NCBI GenBank assembly: GCA_964616495.1
Contig: CAZTRF010000022.1
Location: forward strand, 1-15,712
Direction: 5' to 3'
From: DAOSVX01 sp964616495
GTDB lineage: Bacteria; Bacillota_I; Bacilli_A; RF39; UBA660
DNA: 15,712 nt
Shown here: in pieces, positions 8,049 to 14,283 of the stretch
How the letters are laid out: each line of letters starts with the position of its first letter
How positions within the stretch are numbered: position 1 is the stretch's first letter
Notes under the pieces: model-generated
Told to the model about the DNA's origin: nothing
Databases searched by the model: none
What the model saw: the letters and a program-made list of their open reading frames with translations, nothing else
Position numbers and translations under genes: made by a program

Positions 8049-8740
8049 ATATATTCTCGATATGCATCATATTCATAGGTTTTGGTATTTAATTTAAAAG
8101 GTAAGTTATTATCTTTTAGGATTGTTTTAACAAAGTAATCGGTTAAATAGGGGTTCCTAACAAACATAGGCCCCAATAAGAATGTTCCAAAAAAATTTTT
8201 ATAATGAATTCCTTCATAATCTTTACTGTTTTCTTTTATATTGAATAAAGGATAGTTTATATTATAAATTTTTTCAAAACGATTTTGAAATCCAATAATG
8301 TCTTCCTTTATAAATTTAACTTTATATCGACAATCACCAACTATTTTAAAATCAAAATTATCGGTAAAGGTTTCAGCATAATAATCAAAAATATTTAAGC
8401 ATTCAGTTTTAGTTTTATCTAAATTAACAATATATTTTCCAAAAAGTTCATGGCTATTACCCGTCATAAAAAAGTATTTATTGTCATTAATAGCCTTTTT
8501 AATATCTTTTTTATATTTTTTAATATCTTCTAACACTAATAATTTGTTTTCGTTAGAACCGGTTCCCATATAATATATATCAAATCTATTAAAGTCAATT
8601 TTATCATCAATAGTTAAAAAGTAAATTTCCACTTTAACTTTTTGATTTTCAAAATGTTTTTTTAATGATATAAGATTTCCACTCTCACCATTTAAATTCA
8701 TTAAATCATAATAAAGATGAGCTATTTTTATTGTTTTCAC
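8027..8740 (-). CDS. GatD-like class I glutamine amidotransferase, catalytic residues apparently lost
   Basis: 237 residues, close to GatD of other Gram-positives (about 240). Family features are the N-terminal IAHLYYDLMNLNGESGN, IIGFQNR (148-154, GatD usually GFENH) and GTFLLGPMFVRNPYLTDY (185-202, usually GTYLHGPLLPxNPxLAD). GatD normally hydrolyses glutamine and passes ammonia to MurT for amidation of lipid II D-glutamate. The nucleophile-elbow region, normally CGGYQxLG, reads MTGNSHELFG (92-101) with no cysteine. The catalytic histidine of YLHGP is leucine (FLLGP, Leu189). Glutaminase activity is therefore unlikely by the usual mechanism. The start is GTG 8740 with GGAGG 6 bases upstream; the overlapping ATG at 8742 meets TGA at once. 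It lies 1 base after the MurT-like gene, so the two are coupled and likely form a complex. I give no gene symbol because its activity is in doubt. Confidence 0.75.
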   Translation of the reverse strand: MKTIKIAHLYYDLMNLNGESGNLISLKKHFENQKVKVEIYFLTIDDKIDFNRFDIYYMGTGSNENKLLVLEDIKKYKKDIKKAINDNKYFFMTGNSHELFGKYIVNLDKTKTECLNIFDYYAETFTDNFDFKIVGDCRYKVKFIKEDIIGFQNRFEKIYNINYPLFNIKENSKDYEGIHYKNFFGTFLLGPMFVRNPYLTDYFVKTILKDNNLPFKLNTKTYEYDAYREYIKNFVSN

Positions 8741-8741
8741 A

Positions 8742-10073
8742 TTAATCCTCCCTAATAAGGTTTTTAATTATTTCAGTCATATCAAAACAAACCATTGTAT
8801 AGATATCTCCTGTTGTATTTTTTTGAGTAGTTTTTAAAATATCTTTTGTATCATTTATTAATATTAATTTATTATGATCAATACCAGCATATGAAAGACG
8901 AGTAGCGACATCGTATTTAAATCTCCCAATGCATATAATTTTATCTATATTTTTATTATTTAGTTTTTCAAAGTTAACATCATATAACCATGAAAGATCA
9001 TTTAATTTATATCTTCTAGAAACATTATCAAATCCTAATATAATTGTTTTAAGGCCCTTTTGATTAACTATATATTGTAATGACTGATAATATGATAAGG
9101 CATTTTCATTTTTGCTTTCTAGCATATTAATTTTACGATTATGATAATTATAAATATGGGCTCTTTTAGCTTCAATTTTATCTTTATTTAGAGAATACAG
9201 AATATCTTTATCAGATATACCGATTTCATGACATAAACTGTAAGCAGCTAAAGTAGCATAGGCAGCATATAAAATATCTTTATTAATTAAAACCTTATTA
9301 CCATTTATTACCATTTCTTTATTAACCAAGTCAACATTATCGGCTATATAATTTGGCTTTCCTCTTTTAAAGTCATTATTCGGACAATGATAAGATCCAA
9401 TATGACCATAATGATAGTAATCATAAATTAGTTTTTTATGGCAGATAGGACAATAAACATTGTCGATACTATTGAGTTCATTTTTTAGATAGCTATCTTT
9501 GGTTTTATTAATTCCATAAGAGGTTATTTTATCAGGATAAGTCGTAATTATTTTAGCTACTAATGGATCATCAACATTTATTACTAGATGGGTTTTATTT
9601 TTAACACTATTGAAAATTGCTTGATAAATAAGTTCGGGGCTGCCATTTCTAGCTGGTTGATCTCTAGTAATGTTAGTGACGATTAAATGAGTTAAAGTTG
9701 GTTTTAAGAAAGCCAGCTGAATGTGTCTTTCATCACATTCAATTAGAAAAACATCAACTAGAGGTTTTTTCTTAAAAATAGATGTATTGTTTAAGATTAG
9801 AGTGGTGATACCATATATTCCATTTGAACCTAAACGATTACAAGCCACTTTATATCCTTTATTTTTTAAAATATGGTCAATTAATTCAATCGTACTTCCT
9901 TTACCACTTGAACCAGTTACACCAATAACCAGTTTAGGATATTTAATCTTGCTTAATATTTTAGTGTCGGCATCATAAGCTAATTTACCGGGAAATACTG
10001 AAGCATTTCTTTTAACTAAATGCATAAACCAGGTAGTGGCCTTACATATAAATATTAAAAATGAAGTTATCAT
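8742..10073 (-). CDS. MurT-like Mur ligase family protein
   Basis: 443 residues from ATG 10073, which has GGTGAT just upstream; an ATG 12 codons earlier (10109) lies in the terminator of the preceding gene and is rejected. The ATP-binding loop is GVTGSSGKGST (51-61; MurT usually TGTNGKTTT) with Lys58 kept. IECDE (112-116) and VTNITRDQPARNG (132-144) match the EVDE and TNLFRDQLDRYG region of MurT. A MurT-type zinc ribbon is inserted at 208-233: CPIC, HIGSYHC, but the last cysteine is Asn (CPNN). The C-terminal DUF1727-like domain keeps DLSWLYDVNFE (359-369) but lacks the usual KNPAGFN. MurT with GatD makes D-isoglutamine in lipid II using ATP and ammonia. The pairing with a GatD-like gene supports the family call; the divergence leaves the substrate open. 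The N-terminus is hydrophobic (2-20), perhaps membrane-contacting. Confidence 0.8.
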   Translation of the reverse strand: MITSFLIFICKATTWFMHLVKRNASVFPGKLAYDADTKILSKIKYPKLVIGVTGSSGKGSTIELIDHILKNKGYKVACNRLGSNGIYGITTLILNNTSIFKKKPLVDVFLIECDERHIQLAFLKPTLTHLIVTNITRDQPARNGSPELIYQAIFNSVKNKTHLVINVDDPLVAKIITTYPDKITSYGINKTKDSYLKNELNSIDNVYCPICHKKLIYDYYHYGHIGSYHCPNNDFKRGKPNYIADNVDLVNKEMVINGNKVLINKDILYAAYATLAAYSLCHEIGISDKDILYSLNKDKIEAKRAHIYNYHNRKINMLESKNENALSYYQSLQYIVNQKGLKTIILGFDNVSRRYKLNDLSWLYDVNFEKLNNKNIDKIICIGRFKYDVATRLSYAGIDHNKLILINDTKDILKTTQKNTTGDIYTMVCFDMTEIIKNLIRED

Positions 10074-10088
10074 AAAATCACCAAGACA

Positions 10089-10097
10089 ATTATAACA
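10089..10097 (-). promoter_or_regulatory. Extended -10 promoter for the murT-gatD-like pair
   Basis: On the - strand the sequence reads TGTTATAAT, a perfect -10 hexamer with the TGn extension. No good -35 hexamer is present at 16-18 bases. Transcription would begin about 6-7 bases later, right at the GGTGAT ribosome binding site, giving a very short leader. It directly follows the terminator of the upstream gene. Confidence 0.45.
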
Positions 10098-10098
10098 C

Positions 10099-10130
10099 AA
10101 AAAAACCAATTATTTGATTGAAATAATTGG
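10099..10130 (-). terminator. Rho-independent terminator of the unknown 270-residue gene
   Basis: On the - strand: a perfect 10-bp stem CCAATTATTT / AAATAATTGG with a 5-base loop, followed by seven T. It starts 10 bases after the stop codon of the gene at 10140-10952 and separates it from the MurT-like gene. Confidence 0.85.
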
Positions 10131-10139
10131 TAATTATTA

Positions 10140-10952
10140 TTATTTGTTTTTAGTTTTTATTGATTTTCGCTTAGCTTCTTTTTCTTCATGAGTTTTACGG
10201 CAAGAAGTTCTGGTTCTTTTCTTTGGGGTAGGAGAAACAGGAATAAAAGGCTTACCATTCATTGCTAAGATAAAGGTACGACGATTATAATCCCTTTTTC
10301 TTCTTTCGTTACTTAACCTTTCAAAATTGTCTCTAGCATCCATTTCTGCTTGGGCTTTGATTTCTAAAATATATTTTTCAATTTCTTCTCTAGTCATTCC
10401 ATTTAATTGATGAATAACGCCACTGTCAAAGTCATAAATTTGATAAATGATATTTCCTTCAGTATCTATTAAACATAAAAGACGATGATATGAATTAGGA
10501 TCTTCTCCTTCAATTGGTTCATATTTAGTGTAAGAAGCATCTATTAAACCAATAAGGCAACCCTTGTCTTTGTAAACATTTTTTATTTCCAAGAGATTAC
10601 AGTCAACAGATATATCATCAAAAGGAACTAAAGTTCTAGAGGTTGTTTTAGCATTATACATGTATTTTTTAGAAGTGACAAGGTCAGTATAAATAATAAG
10701 ATAATTATCAATTACTTCATCAATTCTTATTCCTTGAGGAAACGAATATAATAATTTAAAAAATGGTCCTTTTAGACGATAATGATATCCTCTTGCCAAA
10801 TCAAAAGGCAAAGCAATAATATTTTCATCGTCAAGTGATATAAAATTTGTTGTTTCTAAAATATTAGGATTTTTTGGATCATTAAATATTTCTTTAAACC
10901 CTTCAGGGAATTTTTCTAATTCTTTTATTAATTTTGCTTCAATAATGGTCAT
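10140..10952 (-). CDS. Protein of unknown function with a basic C-terminal tail
   Basis: 270 residues; I do not recognise the family. Residues 1-185 look like a mixed, beta-rich globular domain (for example ENIIALPFDLARGYHYRLKG at 43-62 and LLCLIDTEGNIIYQIYDFDSG), with repeated hydrophobic strands separated by turns. MTREEIEKYILEIKAQAEMD begins a charged helix, and the last 50 or so residues are rich in Lys and Arg (PKKRTRTSCRK, KEAKRKSIKTKNK), which would suit binding to nucleic acid or to an acidic surface. There is no signal peptide or membrane segment, so it is probably cytoplasmic. The start is ATG 10952 with a strong AGGAGG 6 bases upstream. It has its own promoter and terminator and is therefore a single-gene transcript. 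Its codon use looks like that of its neighbours. Confidence 0.8.
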   Translation of the reverse strand: MTIIEAKLIKELEKFPEGFKEIFNDPKNPNILETTNFISLDDENIIALPFDLARGYHYRLKGPFFKLLYSFPQGIRIDEVIDNYLIIYTDLVTSKKYMYNAKTTSRTLVPFDDISVDCNLLEIKNVYKDKGCLIGLIDASYTKYEPIEGEDPNSYHRLLCLIDTEGNIIYQIYDFDSGVIHQLNGMTREEIEKYILEIKAQAEMDARDNFERLSNERRKRDYNRRTFILAMNGKPFIPVSPTPKKRTRTSCRKTHEEKEAKRKSIKTKNK

Positions 10953-11008
10953 TTTATCCTCCTAAAATTCGAAATTTTTATTAATAAAATCTCTTTTTCT
11001 AAGGAATT

Positions 11009-11037
11009 ATTCTATACTACTTAAAAAGAAAAAACAA
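11009..11037 (-). promoter_or_regulatory. Probable promoter of the unknown 270-residue gene
   Basis: On the - strand: TTGTTT (11032-11037), a 17-base spacer and TAGAAT (11009-11014). The predicted leader to ATG 10952 is about 50 bases and contains AGGAGG. Confidence 0.4.
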
Positions 11038-11047
11038 GAGAAAATGC

Positions 11048-11067
11048 AATGGTTTGTCGAAACCATT
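11048..11067. repeat. Palindrome in the divergent intergenic region (possible operator)
   Basis: A perfect 8-bp inverted repeat AATGGTTT / AAACCATT around GTCG, between the divergent unknown gene and the STAS-like gene. It lies just upstream of the -35 box of the - strand gene and touches the likely -35 position of the + strand gene. A similar but imperfect motif occurs at the rpsB transcription start (11438-11456). Confidence 0.45.
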
Positions 11068-11088
11068 TTAATTTTAAAAATTCTTTGT

Positions 11089-11094
11089 TAAATT
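11089..11094 (+). promoter_or_regulatory. Weak candidate -10 element for the STAS-like gene
   Basis: TAAATT preceded by TGT (extended -10 form); no clear -35. Transcription would start about at the GGTGAT ribosome binding site (11101-11106), giving a very short leader as at the MurT-like gene. Confidence 0.25.
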
Positions 11095-11109
11095 AAACCT
11101 GGTGATAAT

Positions 11110-11337
11110 ATGGAAATAATGTATACGGAAGAGACACTTTATGTTAACTTATTAGATAGTATTGATGCTTTATTAGTTAGTAAACTACAAAGTAGAGTTT
11201 TTAAAATAATAGATGATTATGACGTCAGTAATATAGTAGTCAATATTTTAAACGATTCTAAATACGATATATCTTTACTTGATAAATTTATTAAAAATTA
11301 TCAGCAAAAGTACGAAGGAATAGTAAAAATAAATTAA
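11110..11337 (+). CDS. Small STAS-like protein
   Basis: 75 residues. The order strand (TLYVNLLDSID), helix (ALLVSKLQSRVFKIIDDYD), strand (VSNIVVNILN), helix (SLLDKFIKNYQQKYEG), strand (IVKIN) resembles a short STAS domain of the SpoIIAA/anti-sigma-factor-antagonist type, where a loop DSSG or similar carries the phosphorylated serine. Here the corresponding loop reads NDSKYD, so a serine is present but the glycine is not. The usual length is about 110 residues, so it is shortened at the C-terminus. The assignment rests on secondary-structure pattern only; an alternative is an unrelated small alpha/beta protein. No anti-sigma factor or sigma factor gene is adjacent. The start is ATG 11110 with GGTG 5 bases upstream; ATG 11119 is possible. 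It has its own terminator and so is a single-gene transcript. Confidence 0.6.
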   Translation: MEIMYTEETLYVNLLDSIDALLVSKLQSRVFKIIDDYDVSNIVVNILNDSKYDISLLDKFIKNYQQKYEGIVKIN

Positions 11338-11340
11338 TAG

Positions 11341-11364
11341 ACAGGATTTTATTCCTGTTTTTTT
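11341..11364 (+). terminator. Rho-independent terminator of the STAS-like gene
   Basis: A 6-bp stem ACAGGA / TCCTGT with loop TTTTAT, followed by a run of T, immediately after the stop codon. Confidence 0.8.
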
Positions 11365-11405
11365 ATCTAAAAAGCTTAAAATTATCATAAAATATATAAA
11401 ATTGC

Positions 11406-11434
11406 TTGTATGTATAGTTAATTTTTGTTAAAAT
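11406..11434 (+). promoter_or_regulatory. Promoter of the rpsB-tsf operon
   Basis: TTGTAT (11406-11411), a 17-base spacer and TAAAAT (11429-11434) preceded by TGT, an extended -10. The predicted start is near 11441, which leaves a leader of about 107 bases before rpsB. Confidence 0.6.
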
Positions 11435-11439
11435 ACAAA

Positions 11440-11547
11440 TGGTTTTTGTAACCAAATACACACGACACGGATTTATTAGACGAGTGGCGAAGAGCTGTTT
11501 AATAAAGTGGATGTGATCGGCGGCTTAAACGAAAGGGATGATTTATA
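11440..11547 (+). ncRNA. Structured 5' leader of rpsB, probable S2 autoregulatory element
   Basis: The stretch 11461-11520 is 45% GC (27 of 60), well above the surrounding AT-rich DNA, although it encodes no protein. A 5-bp hairpin TGGTT / AACCA lies at 11440-11454. A long helix pairs TTTATTAGAC (11472-11481) with GTTTAATAAA (11497-11506, one G-U pair), continued by AGT / GCT around a GGCGAAGA loop. It is extended outward by CAC / GTG pairs (11461-11463 with 11113-type GTG at 11513-11515, and 11466-11468 with 11507-11509). The ribosome binding site is GAAAGGGATGAT (11531-11542). Leaders of rpsB in other bacteria are bound by S2 to repress translation; that role here is inference and I cannot assign a known RNA family. 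Confidence 0.55.
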
Positions 11548-12579
11548 ATGGCTGTAGTTTCTATGAGTTATTTATTAGAAGCTGGTGTTCATTTTGGGCA
11601 TCAAACAAAAAGATGGAACCCAAAAATGAAAGAGTATATTTTTACATCTAGAGATGATATTTATATCATTGACTTGCAAAAAACGTTAGCATGTATTGAG
11701 GAGGCTTATCAAGAGATTAAGACAATTGCTACAAATAATGGAACATTTTTATTTGTAGGAACAAAAAAGCAAGCTCAAGAAGCATCTAAAGAAGAGGCTT
11801 TGAGAAGTCAAAGTCACTATGTTACGGAAAGATGGTTAGGAGGAACCCTTACCAATTTCAGAACAATTAGAAGAAGAATTAAAAGACTTGAAGAAATTGA
11901 AACAATGGAAAAAGAAGGGATTTTTGATTTACTTCCTAAAAAAGAAGTTATCGGATTAAAGAAAGAATATGCAAAATTAGATCGTGTTTTAAGTGGAATT
12001 AGAGAAATGAATAAATTACCACAAGCTTTAATCGTTGTAGATCCTAAAAAAGAAATTAATGCTATAAAAGAGGCTAGAAAATTAAATATTCCGGTATTTG
12101 GAATCGTTGATACTAATGGAGATCCAGATGATGTCGATTATATAATCCCGGGAAATGATGATGCAGTTCGTTCAGTAAAATTGATTTTAGGGGTACTAGC
12201 TAATGCTATTTGTGAACCAAAAGGATTAGAATTGATTGATTATGTAACTGAAGATGAAAATAAAGGGAAAAGAAGTCCTAAAGAAGATATTACAATGGAA
12301 AAGGTATTAGAAACAGCTCCTATTGTAGATAAGGATGTTGAACATCGTGCATATAAAGAAGAAAAAAAATCTTATTCAAAACCAATTTTCAAAGAGGCAG
12401 AAAAACCAATTGAAAAGCCGGTTGAAGTAAAGGTTTTAGATTCTAAAGAAGTACCTTTAGAAAAAGAAGATTTATCTTCTAAAACATTAACTGAATTGAA
12501 AAAGGAAGCAAAAGAAAAAGGTATAAAAGGATATAGCACAATGAAAAAACAAGAACTTATTGATGCTATAAATGCATAG
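11548..12579 (+). CDS. rpsB: 30S ribosomal protein S2 with C-terminal Rho-N/SAP-like extension
   Basis: The S2 core spans about residues 1-228: MSYLLEAGVHFGHQTKRWNPKM (positions 6-27), VGTKKQAQ, ERWLGGTLTNF, LIVVDPKKE and FGIVDTNGDPDDVDYIIPGNDDA are all diagnostic. S2 sits on the back of the 30S subunit and helps hold S1 where S1 is present. The protein is 343 residues against about 230-260 for the family. The extra part is a charged, probably disordered linker (about 229-308) and a final segment LTELKKEAKEKGIKGYSTMK plus KQELIDAIN (314-342) that fits the helix-turn-helix-like Rho N-terminal/SAP motif. ATG 11548 follows a structured leader, and tsf starts 14 bases after the stop, the near-universal rpsB-tsf order. 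Confidence 0.97.
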   Translation: MAVVSMSYLLEAGVHFGHQTKRWNPKMKEYIFTSRDDIYIIDLQKTLACIEEAYQEIKTIATNNGTFLFVGTKKQAQEASKEEALRSQSHYVTERWLGGTLTNFRTIRRRIKRLEEIETMEKEGIFDLLPKKEVIGLKKEYAKLDRVLSGIREMNKLPQALIVVDPKKEINAIKEARKLNIPVFGIVDTNGDPDDVDYIIPGNDDAVRSVKLILGVLANAICEPKGLELIDYVTEDENKGKRSPKEDITMEKVLETAPIVDKDVEHRAYKEEKKSYSKPIFKEAEKPIEKPVEVKVLDSKEVPLEKEDLSSKTLTELKKEAKEKGIKGYSTMKKQELIDAINA

Positions 12580-12593
12580 AAGGGATGGTATAA

Positions 12594-13463
12594 ATGATTA
12601 GTGCGAGTTTAGTAAAAGAACTAAGAGACAAAACTGGTGCCGGAATGATGGATTGTAAATCAGCTTTAGAAAGCTCTAATGGCAATATTGAAGAAGCATT
12701 AAACTTTTTAAGAGAAAAAGGAATTGCTAAAGCTACAAAAAAGGCATCTAGAATAGCTTCAGAAGGTTTAGCAAATATTTTTATAGATGATAATAAAGCT
12801 GTTATTTTAGAAATTAATTCAGAAACTGACTTTGTTAGTAAGAATGAAGAATTTAGAAATATGTTTGAGGTTATTGGCAAAGCTTTGTTAAAAAGTGATG
12901 CTAAAACTTTAGAAGAAGCAAGCAAACTAGAAACAGCCGAAGGTAAAATAGAAGAATATATCGTCAATAAAACAGCAAAAATTGGTGAAAAATTATCATT
13001 TAGAAGATTTGAACTTATTTCAAAAAGCGATGATGAAGTGTTTGGTCCATACATTCATATGGGTGGAAAAATTGCGGTTTTAACTGTATTAAAGGGTGCT
13101 ACAGAAGACGTAGCTAAAGATGTATCAATGCAAGCTGCTGCTATGAGACCAAAATATATATTTTCCAAAGATGTCCCAACCGAAGAGTTAGATAAAGAAA
13201 AAGAAATTTTGAAAACTCAAGCTATGGAAGAAGGTAAACCTGCCGATATAGCTGCAAAAATGGTTGAAGGTAGAATTAAAAAGTTTTACCAAGAAATTTG
13301 CTTAGCAGATCAAGCTTTTATTAAAGATGGAGGCTTGAGTGTTAATAATTATGTAACTAACAATGGTGGAGAAATTGTTAATGTAATTCGTTATGAAGTT
13401 GGAGAAGGATTGGAAAAAAGAAATGAAGACTTTGCTAGCGAAGTAATGAACCAAATAAAGTAG
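12594..13463 (+). CDS. tsf: Elongation factor Ts
   Basis: 289 residues, standard length. EF-Ts is the nucleotide exchange factor that recycles EF-Tu-GDP. The N-terminal UBA-like domain (1-50) reads ELRDKTGAGMMDCKSALE, and the exchange motif is ETDFVSKNEEF with Thr78-Asp79-Phe80-Val81. The later core segments include MGGKIAVL and AMRPKYI. ATG 12594 is preceded by AAGGGATGG, 14 bases after rpsB; a thioredoxin-like gene follows after 8 bases. The - strand frame over the first half of this gene is a shadow. Confidence 0.98.
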   Translation: MISASLVKELRDKTGAGMMDCKSALESSNGNIEEALNFLREKGIAKATKKASRIASEGLANIFIDDNKAVILEINSETDFVSKNEEFRNMFEVIGKALLKSDAKTLEEASKLETAEGKIEEYIVNKTAKIGEKLSFRRFELISKSDDEVFGPYIHMGGKIAVLTVLKGATEDVAKDVSMQAAAMRPKYIFSKDVPTEELDKEKEILKTQAMEEGKPADIAAKMVEGRIKKFYQEICLADQAFIKDGGLSVNNYVTNNGGEIVNVIRYEVGEGLEKRNEDFASEVMNQIK

Positions 13464-13471
13464 GATATAAT

Positions 13472-14080
13472 ATGAGTAATAAAAAAAGAATTATCAAAGA
13501 TATATTTTTAATTATTGCTGGAATAGCAATGATAATAGCATTTGTTATTATTGGAAATAATACTGAAAAAAAGCCTGAAGAAACAGATGCTTCTAAATTT
13601 GTAAAAGAGTATACAAAAGTAAGAGAAAATAATCCTTTTATATATAAAACTGGTGAAGAAATTATTGAAATATTAAATAGTGGTACTGGGATTGTTTATT
13701 TGGGATTTCCTGAATGCCAATGGTGCCAATCATATATTAAAATGGTTGATGATGTTGCAAGTGATTTAGAAGTAAAAAATATTTATTATTTTAATATTAA
13801 AGATGATAGAGCAAGTAATACGAAAGTTTATCAAGACATTGTAAAAATATTAGACTCTAATTTAGAAAAAGATGACGAAGGAAATAAAAGAATTTATGTT
13901 CCGGAATTAGTATTTGTAAAAAAGGGAAAAATAATTGCTCACGATAATGAAACTTCAACAATTAGTGGCAATATTACTCCAAGTGAGTATTGGACAGATG
14001 ATAAGGTAATATCTTTAAAAAATAAATTAAGAGAAAACATGGCTTTGGTTGTTACCGAAAGTTGTGAAACATGTAATTAA
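13472..14080 (+). CDS. Membrane-anchored thioredoxin-fold protein with an extra C-terminal CxxC
   Basis: 202 residues. One N-terminal membrane helix (about 10-28) after a basic start (NKKRIIK) suggests a signal anchor with the rest outside the cell. Residues about 60-175 look like a thioredoxin fold: VYLGFPECQWCQ carries the redox pair Cys82/Cys85, and YVPELVFVKKGKII supplies the expected cis-proline at Pro144. A second CxxC (Cys198, Cys201) ends the chain in ESCETCN. Related thioredoxin-like proteins help form or isomerise disulfides or reduce partners at the cell surface; the exact role is unknown. There is no lipoprotein cysteine after the helix. It is the third gene of the rpsB-tsf operon, 8 bases after tsf with TAGGAT overlapping the tsf stop codon, an unusual partner for translation genes. 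Confidence 0.8.
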   Translation: MSNKKRIIKDIFLIIAGIAMIIAFVIIGNNTEKKPEETDASKFVKEYTKVRENNPFIYKTGEEIIEILNSGTGIVYLGFPECQWCQSYIKMVDDVASDLEVKNIYYFNIKDDRASNTKVYQDIVKILDSNLEKDDEGNKRIYVPELVFVKKGKIIAHDNETSTISGNITPSEYWTDDKVISLKNKLRENMALVVTESCETCN

Positions 14081-14099
14081 GGACATTTAGATATTTTTT

Positions 14100-14139
14100 G
14101 ACTATTGACAAAGTGAAATTTGACAATAGTCTTTTTTTT
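14100..14139 (+). terminator. Rho-independent terminator of the rpsB operon
   Basis: GACTATTG (14100-14107) pairs with CAATAGTC (14124-14131). Inside, after an A-A mismatch, CAAA pairs with TTTG around GTGAAA. Eight T follow. Confidence 0.92.
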
Positions 14140-14234
14140 AAAATAATACAACTATTAATTTGTAAAATGTTTTTTGGAAGCAAAGGGTGCTAAAAGACAA
14201 TGAATATTTTTTCATATTAATTTTTACTTATATT

Positions 14235-14262
14235 TTGAAATATGATATATTATTTTTATAGA
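14235..14262 (+). promoter_or_regulatory. Candidate promoter of the NlpC/P60-like locus
   Basis: TTGAAA (14235-14240), a 16-base spacer and TATAGA (14257-14262). GGAG at 14271-14274 lies 9 bases before ATG 14284. The region between the rpsB terminator and this promoter shows nothing else. Confidence 0.35.
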
Positions 14263-14283
14263 TAAAAATAGGAGCGGGTAAAA

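Noticed and set aside
9721..9978. + strand ORF inside the MurT-like gene
   Set aside because: Opposite a complete coding frame with recognisable Mur ligase motifs; no promoter or ribosome binding site.
11048..11067. Palindrome read as a + strand terminator
   Set aside because: No + strand gene ends upstream of it, and the following TTTAATTTT is a weak U-tract; an operator or a remnant is more likely.
11461..11547. GC-rich segment read as a tRNA or a T-box leader
   Set aside because: No cloverleaf or TTCGA arm, and no T-box sequence (TGGxxCCGCG-like) is present.
12566..13054. - strand 162-residue ORF over tsf
   Set aside because: Covers the conserved EF-Ts N-terminal coding region in antisense; Ser/Leu-rich composition typical of antisense to Lys/Glu-rich genes.
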